Positions 53,704 to 64,000 of a stretch of 64,000 bases of DNA are shown here, in pieces. The position numbers were made by a program, and so were the translations under genes. The DNA is from Caenorhabditis elegans (Eukaryota; Nematoda; Chromadorea; Rhabditida; Rhabditidae). The stretch covers positions 16,120,001 through 16,184,000 of the forward strand of contig NC_003284.9 of assembly GCF_000002985.6 (NCBI RefSeq), read 5' to 3'. Every line of letters begins with the position of its first letter. The stretch's first letter is position 1. Below the pieces are notes generated by a model. That model was not told the origin of the DNA. It made no database searches and saw only the letters and a list, made by a program, of their open reading frames with translations.

Positions 53704-55427
53704 TCCGACCCTTGCTAGTAACAGTTAGTTACCGTAATTAATCTTATAAGATATTTTTACTTGAACATACAATTGGTATAGGTTCAGGTTTTTTGATAGT
53801 TTACAAAAATGCCAGAAGCATAATTTGACAGTTTTGGAATGAAAAGTATCGGGTTCAATTAAAGGGCAAGTGTTACCGTCTTTGCTCAATCAGTCTCAGT
53901 ACTTCTATTTTAATTTGGCAAGTTTTCAGCTTTTAGTACATGCTCAAAATCTTTTTTTACTGCATATATACCAATGAAGAAAATACAACAAACCCAAATT
54001 TCTATCCTTCTCGGTTTTCTTTTTTTTGTTGAAATTTCCGACGATACGAAAAAAAATGTGCAAGTTTGAAAGTCGGATCAAAATTACTTGCATGTGTTCA
54101 CGCCTTTTAATAGATACATCACATTAAAAATGTAGTGTCGATGTATTTTCTTCATTCATCTCCATCTTTTACGAAACTCCGGGTTGATCTATGATGTCAA
54201 GACGGGGGAACACGATCAGTGAACGTCTGCAATGTCTGAGTGTTCTTTTGAACGTTTTGACTAATTAGAGAAATAGTTTTAGAAGATCACAGTCTGGGTT
54301 TTTTCGCATTGGGCATGGGGAATACACGTGCCGGAAGTCTTCGTGTAAAACATTTTATTCAAAATTTGAAGAGTCCATTATTCAATTTAAATTTAAGATT
54401 CTCAAAATAGAAAATACAATTTTTACAATTTTTACACTTAGATGTGCTCCCCGGAAAGTGCTAAATTCATGGCTAGCTAATCCTGTTATGGAAGTTCAAA
54501 GTTTTCTCAAATTTTCTCTGGAGCTTGAATTATCTATAAACACACTTTTTGTATACAATTTTAGTTTGTCGCATTAGTTGCAATGTCTCATTTAAAATGA
54601 CAAGTTTTAAACTTACCCCTGTCTTCCAAACTAGTAGTTTTATTATAAAGATTGGGGACGTGTCACTGCCTCAAATTTTGACGCCTAAAATTTTTATCGT
54701 GAATTTTTCAGTGCACTTTTCACTACTTTTGGGGTTATCTATATTTGCGCTAGGCTAGTTTTTTAGATTAAAAATGGTTTAAGATGTATTTAAAAATGGG
54801 TAACAATTTGGTAAATTTTTAGAAAAATATAATTTTTTGATATAGATGTATGAAAACTTTTTAGGCTAAAAAATTTTATTACGTTTTCAGAATGCTCTTT
54901 TAATCCTGAACACCTCAAAGACATTGAAACTTTACAAAGACAATTGTGAAAGCAATTCTATGGAACTTTTGAATAAATGAACAAAAAATAATTTCCAATC
55001 TAAAATTTATGCCACTGTGCCACTTGGAATTTTTTATTGGCACGTTTTAACATACGTTACCTGGAAGTCCAACGGTAAATTCAAAATATTTACTCGTAAA
55101 ATCGTTTGCTTTTCTGAATAACTTTGTTCTTTTTTGCCATAAATTGGTACCGTAAAAATTTGCAAGAAATTACTGTAGTGTGACTGTGAACAAAGTTTTG
55201 TAGTATGGTGGTGGTAAACGGGATATATTAAAAGAATGTGTCAGTTAAATCAATTCGGTTCTAACAAAAAAATTATACTCAACTTTGCACAAAATTGATT
55301 TTTCGTTGTTGAAAATGATTCTTATGGCCCCGACAGAAAACGTTTATAACGTTTTGATCTTTTCAAATCTTTGATGTGAGTTTTGAACGAAATTGAAAAT
55401 TGTAAAATTTTTTAAATCAGTGAGTAG
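53704..55427. other. Intergenic, no gene seen
   Basis: AT-rich, no supported exon or repeat. Confidence 0.45.
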
Positions 55428-55853
55428 TCACAAAATTATAGTGTTCAAATTATTATGGTAACAAGCAGGATCGCACGACATCCTAATACAGTATATAAAG
55501 CAGTCAATATAAAAACTTCTAACGCTCTGTAACGGTTTTGCACTTTTTAATTGGCAATTTTGCTGTGGTTTCAAAATCCTATCAACAAATAATTTCCATA
55601 AAGAAACTTCAATTTCAACATCAATTTCGTAAAAAAAGATTTCCAAAGAAACTCTGTGTTTACTTTCCTTTGTTTTGTTTAACTCAATGAGCAACTCAAG
55701 CCGTTGATCTCTTTCCAAAGTCCACCCACTCTCCATCAAAAAACGACTAATCTCCATATTAGATAAGATCATCCATTTCTGATTCGAATTAAACTTGGCC
55801 CATGCAAGAGCCTCCTTCACCGCTAATGATCCCAAAATTGATGACGCTGGGGG
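55428..55853 (-). pseudogene. Orphan exon-like open frame, possible gene fragment
   Basis: On the minus strand GTGAAATATAG at 55854 could be an acceptor. From 55853 the frame is open for about 141 codons to a TAA at 55428, with coding-like composition in its first 70 codons (VKEALAWAKFNSN, ISRFLMESGWTLERDQRLEL). There is no in-frame ATG near its 5' end and no partner exons were found. It may be a relic exon. Family not recognised. Confidence 0.25.
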
Positions 55854-55859
55854 CTATAT

Positions 55860-56600
55860 TTCACTAACAAGAACCAAATGATCGAACATGTTCATGTTTC
55901 AATGTGTTGTTTATGGCTCGGAGGTTCATTAATATTTTCGATAAATTAGGCATTTTAGTTCCGGTTTTGATTTTGGTTCTGGTTTCATGACGACATAAAA
56001 TCTGTTAAAATCTCTGTTCGCAACTCTACCTCAACAAGGTTTATGAGTAAACTTATTTTCTGAATGAAAATCTAGATTCTTTCAAATCAAAAGTAGCGCT
56101 ACATTTCAGAAACTAACAGAAAAAATCCTATCTCAAAAATTTCAGCAATTTCAACTAGTGTTGTGATTCACTTATCTTTACCTAGGCGTTTCACGGGTGA
56201 CTCACGCAGCATTCTTTTTTTCACAACAACGAGTTCCACCACTGTTTGACGTCAAAAAAAAAAAGAAAACTAGTCAGCTTTCATTTTGGTAACAATTATT
56301 TTTATTTGTTTATGCCTATTTTTATCAAAAAATTTTTATCTGGTTTTTGGCTGTCACGGTAGTGGTACTGTAAGAAAGTTTTTTTTTATATATGCCATCA
56401 GGAAATTCTCACTGAAGACATGTATCTTCAACAGTTTAAGTGGGAAAGCTTCACCCACTATCCCGCAAATTTTGATCTGAAAATGTTCCAGTGCGTTTTT
56501 TACCATTACGAGAGCTAGTAAACCTGCTCCTAAAATTTGTCAACAATCAATGTTGTAGGGTTTTATAAGTAACTGAAAAGATTTTTGGATAACTTTATTG
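55860..56600. other. Intergenic, no gene seen
   Basis: AT-rich, no exon or repeat recognised. Confidence 0.4.
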
Positions 56601-56602
56601 CT

Positions 56603-57036
56603 TTAAAGGTGGAGTAGCGTCAGTGGGGAAAGTGTTAAAAACTACACCTATGGCGCCAAACTGGCCGATTATCATAATAAAAATTTTCAAAAATTTTTAA
56701 AAAATTTTTTATTTACTGTCAAAAAGTGATAACTACTCAGTTTTTGCCAAGCATAATTTTGGAAGTCGATCAAAAAAAAAAGTTTTTTACTACATTTTTT
56801 GTACTGTAATTGTGTTTCAATTATTTATATTAAAACATTTTAGGGGTCGGAACATGCGGCACTGCTCTAGATTTCCTCAAAAGCTCATATTTGTCAAAAT
56901 TTTTGCAATTTGCCAAAACTTTGACCGGAAATTATGAAAAATCTAAAGTTTTTTGTGGTTATACTATTCGATTGTTTTGGTTCATTATAAGTGTATTTAG
57001 ACCAAATCCCCACAACTGGCACTACTCCACTATTAA
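56603..57036. repeat. TTAA-flanked non-autonomous element, intact copy
   Basis: TTAA at 56603-56606 and 57033-57036; ends AAGGTGGAGTAGCGTCAGTG and GGCACTACTCCACTA are inverted. Internal TTTGCCAAAACTTTGACCGG is shared with 14625-15443 and 20270-20410. Confidence 0.85.
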
Positions 57037-57297
57037 GTTGGAAAATTTTTTGATCTACTTGGATGGAAATTTTTTAAACCAATATTTCCAAAAAGCTCCA
57101 TTGACCACTCCTATGTATCGTGAAGTTATGAAAATGTTGTAAAAATTTACATTTGTAGCAAACCCAGAAGATTTGTCGAGCACAGTCTTGCAGTAAAATG
57201 TTCTTAGTTTAAACTTTCTTGTGGCATTTTTTTTCAAATTTTCCGGTTGCAACATTGCCTCAAAAATCGAATACTCAGAATTAGCCTTTCAGATCAA

Positions 57298-57474
57298 TTA
57301 GAACACATTTCGACATGTTCCACAACGAGTAAAATCTGTGACCGCATATTTGATCTTACAATAAGTGATGACATGACCAACGTCATGGTGCTGTACTTTG
57401 TCACCATGCTTCTTCACAATTTCGAAGATTTCTTTCTCATGTGCCATTCCACTACACTGTATTGGTTTTACCAT
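57298..57474 (-). CDS. Small Cys/His-rich open frame, 58 codons, uncertain
   Basis: ATG at 57474 follows AAAAATAG, a possible acceptor and also an in-frame stop. The frame runs to a TAA at 57298-57300. The peptide has coding-like composition with HEKEIFEIVKKHGDKVQHHD and ends RCGTCRNVF (a CxxC). Two His-rich and one CxxC segment could suggest metal binding. It could be an unrecognised small gene, one exon of a larger gene or a relic. No family recognised. Confidence 0.3.
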   Translation of the reverse strand: MVKPIQCSGMAHEKEIFEIVKKHGDKVQHHDVGHVITYCKIKYAVTDFTRCGTCRNVF

Positions 57475-57529
57475 CTATTTTTACAATCTTGTGCCTTTCG
57501 GGAAAAAAGGGAGCAGCTGGAAAACTAGT

Positions 57530-58440
57530 TTTTGTCCGCCAACAAAAAAAACCCACCCATCTCTTGTTTGCTCTCGCCTACCCCCCTCTCTACGTGGAAC
57601 TTTCACGTAAAACATACAGATGCTCATTGAAGAAACGAACGTGATGCCTACCCCCCAACAGGCACAACAAATATCAAGAAACTGGAAGCGTTTTCGAGAT
57701 TTGTTGGATGGAGAGTAGTGGGGTGCGGTTTTATTTGCACAGTCTCGCATAATACTGCCGGTTTTTGAAATCTTGACTCTCATGTGAGTGTGTGTGTGTG
57801 TGGCGTTCAAAAGTGAGGTCCTCATTCCAGACTTGATCATCATTTCTTATTTCTTGCTTTTTGCTCAATGCGTGCGTGTTCTCTACTCCAACAAGTTAAG
57901 GTGAATGATGTGATCTGATCCATTTCCTGTTAACCTTATCTTAACCAACCGCTATAAATGCCAAGAAAATCCCCACCAGGGCTCGTTGTTATTTTCATAT
58001 TTTCAGTGTTTTTTCCACATTATCCAAAAGTGGAACTAATCCTTCATTAAAATTCTATTCTATTTATCTGTGCCCGACCGCGTCCTCTGTATATCTCATT
58101 TATTTATTGTTCAGTACGACGTCTTACGTAGAATGTGTTTGGGAGGGCTCACTAGTATTGTGTGGACAATGGACATTAAGTTTCAAAGGCCATCACTTTG
58201 TGAGCCGCGGTGTGAGCTCACAGCCCCGCTGCTTGTTTGTGTACCCACCAACCCGATCTGTTTTTTTTCTTCTGTCGTGTCCATTGATGACCACACAATC
58301 CCCCTCCACCCTGTTATTCGAAAAAACACGTCATGTTATGTTTCTATATTTCCCCGAGATTTGCCCCACCATTAAAGGCGATGAACAACACAAACAGCTG
58401 ACGACGCTGCGCAAGAATAATGAACACTGACAGCAGTTTA
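57530..58440. promoter_or_regulatory. GC-richer island, possible promoter
   Basis: It contains a GT run at about 57785-57800, CCCACCCATCTCTTG, CCGCGGTGTGAGCTCACAGC at about 58204-58224 and pyrimidine tracts. Overlapping plus-strand frames (to 107 codons) have no splice or family support. Confidence 0.3.
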
Positions 58441-59030
58441 TGATGCTACCTTTGTTTACATACTCCCTAGTCAGTGGTATATGTATATCGTAATCATTAG
58501 TTACTTGTTAGACACTACCTTCTGCAAAGGTTATCGTATAGTTACAATACTCGTCCTCAAAATATATAATTTAGCAAAAACCTACTGTTATTGTATGTTT
58601 TCAATTTTTAAGTTTATATCCTATACAGTAGTATACCATGACCTTAGAAAAAAACCCTACCATGATAAATATAGTCTACTGAAACTTAGAGTTACCAAGT
58701 GTTTCTAGAAACAAGCCTATTCCCTGAAATCCCTTTTTTGAAAGTAATCGTAATGTTACCAGACTCGTCTTGCAAAATATATAACTTTAGAAAGCATCAG
58801 TTATTTGTCAATACTCAAACAATAGACATACCTAAAACTTAATTGTTAAAAGAGTTTCTCGCTTACTCTTATATAAGTCCATAGAACAAATGTGTATTAC
58901 TGTGAAAAAGCGTACTGAAAACTAGGAATATGAAATTTACCTCTATCAGTCTTCCAAAAATTGCTCAACGTGTTGTCAGTTTACCATAGCATTTCATATC
59001 TTCAAAAAACAATTCGTATCTCTTTATTCG
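58441..59030. other. Intergenic, no gene seen
   Basis: AT-rich, no structure recognised. Confidence 0.4.
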
Positions 59031-59034
59031 TGAA

Positions 59035-59258
59035 TAGAGCTGGTATATTTGGCGTTCGGTCGTCCAGTTCTGACCGGATTGGACGCACGTGCGTCTGGGC
59101 GGCCGACAATTTCCGAGTTTGGCCACTCACTATACTTAATCATATAGTTTGATAATGAGTGGCTAAACTCGGAAATTGTCGGTCACCGTGAAAAACTTCC
59201 TTCGGAAAATTTTGAAAATTCCAAACCGGACGACCGGACGCCAAATATGTCAGCCCTA
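59035..59258. repeat. hAT-type MITE (copy 2 of the TAGGGCTGGCATG family)
   Basis: Ends TAGAGCTGG and CAGCCCTA; 8-bp flanks TTCGTGAA and GTTGTGAA match at 6 of 8. The core GAGTGGCTAAACTCGGAAAT is identical to the copy at 2401-2655. Confidence 0.7.
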
Positions 59259-59599
59259 GTTGTGAATGTTTTGTTAAGACACTAGATAATCGAGATACTG
59301 ACTGCGAATGTTGAGATCTGTAACTGTGAAAGAGTATAATTCTAGATTTCAGCAGAATATTAAGGCCCAGTTTCTTATGGACTACTGAATGTTTAGAACC
59401 CTGGGTTAAGGCCGGAAACTTTCGTTGAATCAAACTTAGAAAACTTAGAACTTCAGACAAAGTAAACACTAACACAATTTTAATTTCTAAGATTCATGTT
59501 CTTTGCTTTAAGTCTAAAAAATCTGGTCATAACTTGTAAAAACTAATTTCCAGAGCAATTTCAACCTGCAGGGCTTAACACATTTCTATTCGAGAGGTG

Positions 59600-60440
59600 C
59601 TTGTTTGTGCCGTGCTCGCATTTTCCAGTGTTATTCACAACAATGACTGGAACCTCGCAACTTGTCCTCAGAGACGTTTTGATAATTATTAAAAAAGATG
59701 GAGAGAGACAGCTAGATCTTCATCACATCCTGAACACACTCGTCGCGTTTGCACGTAGTAGTTGTAGGTGTGAGATGACGTCCTTTTTAAATGGGATCAG
59801 CGTGAAGTCTCGAGAACAGAAAAATGGAGAAAAAAGTTTCAGCTGCCCAATAGACTAGTTGAGTATATAAGCCCGTGTATAACTAGTTTCCTCTTCTTCA
59901 AAGACCCTCCCAGTTTGCTCTCAATTTTCAATTTCTTAGCACTTTCGGTCTTCAATTTCTCTTCTTTGGCCTTCTCCCGCCCTCCCCCAAATACTTCAAA
60001 TCCCATTTCATTAAGAGAACACCCCAGACACCCCAGGCATCTAATCTTCTAGTCTTTCGTTACCTCAAATGTTGACAACTTTTGGGGGGATGCCACCCGG
60101 AAAGGTTTCGTAATTTTCTCAAACGGAAGTCTTTTTAAGGTTTCAAGAAACTTGTTAAGTTTCGAAACTTTGGAGAACGGAAATGTTTTGGCAACTTTAT
60201 ATGTTTATATGCTACACTTTTGCAAAATTTTCATTTTAAGGCTTCTTATATGCAATCTCTTAATCATTTCATACCCTACAATGTTTCAACAATAACTTAA
60301 TTCAAAGTTTTTCACTAAAATTCATTTCTTCCAATATTCTGCTATATATATTCTGCAACATCTTTCTTTACAAATCCGCTTTCAATTTCTGCGCGCAGCC
60401 GACATCTATCGAGGTCCGCGATGAACCGCCCGTATATATT
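59600..60440. promoter_or_regulatory. Possible promoter region with TATA-like box
   Basis: GAGTATATAAGCCC at about 59860-59873 is followed by a pyrimidine-rich 100-base stretch (CTTCTCCCGCCCTCCCCC). A GC patch CTGCGCGCAGCCGACATC lies at about 60390. No downstream exon was recognised on the plus strand in this window. Confidence 0.25.
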
Positions 60441-61730
60441 TGATTGTCTGCGTTTTTTCAAATAGGCATCTCGTATAGAATAGGTCAATAATGATCTGAG
60501 AACCTGATTATCATTTCACAGAAACCGTAAAGTTATTCAAAAATTTTAACAAAGTTATTTGCCATGTCTGCTATTGAGCATTCTTACCGTTTTTTATTAC
60601 TTTGCTAATTCTCTAGATCTGAAGAATATCCCAAAATATCAGATTTGGGGTTTTATCGCCTTTTCTTATTATTATTGTTATGCACCATCACTCATTCAAA
60701 TTTCTTGAGCGTAAAATTCCCACAATAATAGTCTGCAAATCTGGTGCGTAGGATTTCATGGATATCCAGATTTAAGACCGATCCACTGGTAGAATAACAC
60801 AAAACAAGTTAAACATTAGACCTCCGCACAACGCCTTCCAAAAATAAATAGCTATATCACTAATTTGTCTAATTTCTCACTGACGCTTGCACCTCTTTTG
60901 GGAGTCCACCCTCACATGATTACTCATTGAAACCCAACTCTTTGGAGGATTTCAAATTTACCCGTGCTTTTCGCGTCACACATATTTTTATTCTCATTTT
61001 TGTTACTCGTTTCCGTTTCAAATTGCTGACGAAATCGGTAATTGAGACTAAAAATGGGCGGACCCTGACGTTTTGCCCTCCGAATTTGATTAGGGTCCGT
61101 ACTGCTTGAAACAATGAGATAAGGGAAAGAAGCTTCTGGTTTGGAGGCTTTAAAAGTGGATTGAGGTTTTAGCAAATTCCAAAACATTGTTTTTTTTTTC
61201 GCTGCATTTTGTCGGTTGCTTCCAACCAAAATTTGCCCAGTCTGTCACTATTTTCTTCCTTTTCCTCATTCTACAAATGCTATATTTACTAAGTATTTTT
61301 GTTAAAAAACTATCAATTTTTTTCAAGCCGCTTATTTCACTTCACCTGTAGATTTCTCGCCCACCCAGAAAGTGTTCAATCTTATTTGTGTTCACTCGAA
61401 AAACACACACGTCAATCTTCACCTATTAATGGTGGGGAGGGAATTGAATTTGAGTTATTTCAAATGCTTTTGTTACTGTTGAAAGAAAAAAAATAATAAC
61501 TTGATTTTCTATTTAACACGTATTCATAGATCAAGTATCGAGTTCACTCTAGCCGAAAGATTAAGCTTAAAATTTAAACTTAAGCTGAAAAGCTCAACCT
61601 TATAACATGGAGATTAAGTGTTTTGCTTTGGAGGTTAACGTGCCCATCAAGATAGACGCGACTATCTCAAATAGACATCAAAAATTTTTGATTGAAATTT
61701 ATGGGCCTAATTTTAAAACTTGCAACGATA
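60441..61730. other. Intergenic, no gene seen
   Basis: AT-rich. Overlapping open frames at 60920-61229 on both strands lack support. Confidence 0.4.
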
Positions 61731-61737
61731 GGTAGAG

Positions 61738-61962
61738 CTTGAACTCTAGGAAAAGAGGGCGAAACCCCGAACATGTCGGCCGCTTCCAAACAACCACCTC
61801 TTCGCACTACGTTGCGCACACACCAAGCTAATCATTCCACGCCAAGCTGCGGAACCTCGAACGTGTCGGCCGCTTTAGACCTTTCGCACTTCAGTGCAAA
61901 CTCACAGCAAAGCGCGGCGTCGGCATGAGACCCGCATTTCGCGCATCACTCAGCTGGGAGCC
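61738..61962. repeat. hAT-type MITE (TAGGGYTCCC family), opposite orientation
   Basis: Contains CGAACATGTCGGCCGCTTCC and CCTCGAACGTGTCGGCCGC and ends CACTCAGCTGGGAGCCTA, the complement of the 24599 copy. The left end is decayed. Confidence 0.65.
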
Positions 61963-64000
61963 TAATTTTTTTTGCATTTTAAACAGCTTAAACTCAACTC
62001 TCAATTTTTTATTTGAAAACTGAAGTATATGCTGAAAAAATTAGGATCATTTAGAAACGTAAGTCAATTTCGTGAGGTCTAGTGAGGTTAGATCTAGATT
62101 ATGAACTCCAGTTCCTAGGCATATTTTACTGATTTACAATGTTAAGAACTAAGATTAAGAACTAGGTATGATTCAGACTAAATTGTCATGATGTTACCTG
62201 GCAACAACTCTAAACGTCACTTAATAACAGTAAAAACCAACGGACATACCAAATTAGCAGCCACCCACACTATATACCCACTTAGAACACGACGCTGCAA
62301 TTAGCACAAAAGATCTTAGTGATTAGTCTATTCCAAAAACGACTACCATCTTCTTTTTCTTTTTTTTTGTCAGTGCTCAAAGTGAAATGAGCTTTTCAAG
62401 TGTTAGGCTGCGCCAGGCGCGCTCTGTCTAGAATATCAAACGCTATTATTGAAGAGACATTCAATACCATATAAATGTATAGCAATTTGCCACCTTTTAA
62501 GTGGAAATTTAATATATCCGTATATAGATATTGATATCAAATGGTTCTATTTTCTAAAGGTCGGGTCGACGTGCAATTGTCTAGGTTTATTTTACTTATT
62601 TTTATTTGTGTTTGTTTTTCTTTGAACGAGAATTTGAAAAAAATACGAAAATAGACTTTTTGCCCTTTCGTCTGCATTTTTCCAGAACATTGAAACAAAA
62701 AAAAACACATTTTAGACGCTCGGTAATGTGAAATTTCACAAATTCCTAGGAAGCGAGAAAAGAGAACTAATTATATAAAAGTCCTCAGGATGCCTAAATA
62801 GAAACACACATACATAAGATGTGCATCTTGAAATTCACTGGAGCATGGTAGTATGTCCTTCGATTCCGCCCTCTTTTCGTGTCTGCTCCCGAAAAAAAAC
62901 ACACACGCACGCGGAATAGAATTAAGAGTGTCCCATTCATGCTACAACTTTTCTCGTCTTCCTTTTCTAGTTTGCCGCGTCATATTAATTCGGCTCTACA
63001 CGACGACTTCCTGGGGGGCTGGTGCACTGATTTTTTTGGTCGCTGATCACTTTAACGTTTGCGGAACGAAACGAAAACCTTGAAATCTAGCAGAGATGAG
63101 CTGAACCGAGGTTTTTGGTTTCTCTGACTTTGTCGTAAAATAATTTTTGATAAGAAGTTAGAATAACAAGTACAATAACAAGCACATGATAGGTCGGTGA
63201 AGCTTCAGTTTGCTCACATTTTTCAGATTACTGTGCTCGATAATTAATCGGCTGTTTTCATATTTTCTCATTATTTTTTGTTTGATTTTGCTCAAGATCA
63301 CATTTTCTAGTTGTTGTATATTTTTATGTTTTCGTCACTGAAATCTTCAAAAAAAGTTGCTGCGTGTTTTGGCATGTTTTTCGATATGATGCAGATGTTC
63401 GAAAACAATTTTGCTCGTATTTTGAAGATGATCCCTTTTTTAAGACTTTTTGGAGTATAGAAGTTTGATGGTGTCATTCCAAATAGAATTCAGATAGAAA
63501 AAAAGAAAGAAAAAACGCACACCTACATATTGTCTCACGGACTTGACTGGGAGATCAATGGTTTATGATTCTAACCCTACATAAAATGAGGAAAAAAAAA
63601 ACAAAAAAAAAAGAGAGTTTCATATCCAGAACTTTTGGTTTTTTTCTCAAGTCTCCCTCGTCTTATCCGCGAAATTTGTTTCATTAAGTTATTGCACCTG
63701 CCCACCCAAGTGAGTCTCGACGTGAGTTTTCTCATTTTCACATCATTTCACAAAATTTTTTTTTTGTTAGAATAGTTTATAAGCAACGGATTTTGACAAC
63801 CCAATTTGCTCTCGTAACATAATTTCGAACTTTTTACTTACTTACGTTGTAAAATAAATTTCCAATCTAGACTTGACCTACCATATCTTCTTCTATGATT
63901 TTGTTCTCAGCTTCTACATAAGAACACAATTAAAGATAACAACTTTATCAAGTTTGCAAGTTGGCATTGTTCTTGTCTCTGTTGGGGGGTTCCCCCTTAC
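61963..64000. other. Intergenic right end
   Basis: Mostly AT-rich. 62820-63080 is GC-richer with ACACACACGCACGCGG and could be regulatory. The last bases, CCCCCTTAC, read GTAAGGGGG on the minus strand and could be a splice donor of a gene lying beyond the window. No exon inside the window can be shown. Confidence 0.3.

Noticed and set aside
58070..58430. Overlapping plus-strand frames of about 100 codons
   Set aside because: Two competing frames in a GC-richer island with no splice sites or family motif.
63991..64000. Splice donor of an off-window gene at the right edge
   Set aside because: Only a GTAAGG match on the minus strand; the exon would be outside the window, so it is mentioned but not called.

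Overview
This is nuclear DNA of a Caenorhabditis nematode, almost certainly C. elegans. It is AT-rich. Its genes are small and multi-exon, with short introns that end in TTTTCAG or TTTCCAG. Strong splice acceptors sit directly upstream of start codons, as expected for spliced-leader trans-splicing. The window is full of short palindromic repeats typical of worm genomes, including the interspersed family that starts CACGTGGTGTCAGGCTGT and contains GATCTACAAAAAATGCGGG. The NDRG-family gene matches my recollection of ZK1073.1, which would put the window on the X chromosome. That placement is from memory and was not checked.

I could rebuild four protein-coding genes exon by exon with consistent reading phase. 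(1) At 235-3750 (+) lies a four-exon, 186-residue, four-pass membrane protein of the LAPTM4 lysosomal/endosomal family. (2) At 4399-8813 (-), convergent with the first, lies an NDRG-family protein of 327 residues with a 6-nt microexon. (3) At 21371-26937 (-) lies an eight-exon, 763-residue protein. It has a Gln/Pro-rich N-terminal half and a C-terminal region like vertebrate R3HCC1/R3HCC1L; its true last exon lies beyond an intron that carries two palindromic elements. (4) At 39727-43497 (-) lies a ten-exon, 374-residue secreted GDSL/SGNH phospholipase B-like enzyme with a signal peptide and gut-type GATA sites just upstream.

The rest is intergenic or intronic. 8.8-21.3 kb holds GC-rich pyrimidine-tract islands that could be distal promoters, a TTAA-flanked element with a second TA-flanked element nested inside it, and a 93-bp minisatellite. 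27-39.7 kb holds more islands, a 20-G tract, two long degenerate repeat fields, a TTAA-flanked 0.59-kb palindrome and a tRNA-derived SINE-like insertion with a ~22-bp direct repeat. 43.5-64 kb is gene-poor in what I can read. Its most striking object is an 887-bp near-perfect hairpin at 51399-52285 with a tRNA-like Pol III unit in each arm. I also note a 58-codon Cys-rich ORF and two orphan ORF/exon candidates.

The four genes show no common pathway: an endolysosomal membrane protein, a catalytically dead alpha/beta-hydrolase, a putative RNA-associated protein and a secreted lipase. They look like ordinary neighbours, not a system. The most unusual signals are in the repeats (tRNA-bearing hairpin, SINE-like insert, nested elements) and in splicing (microexon, alternative 3' end).
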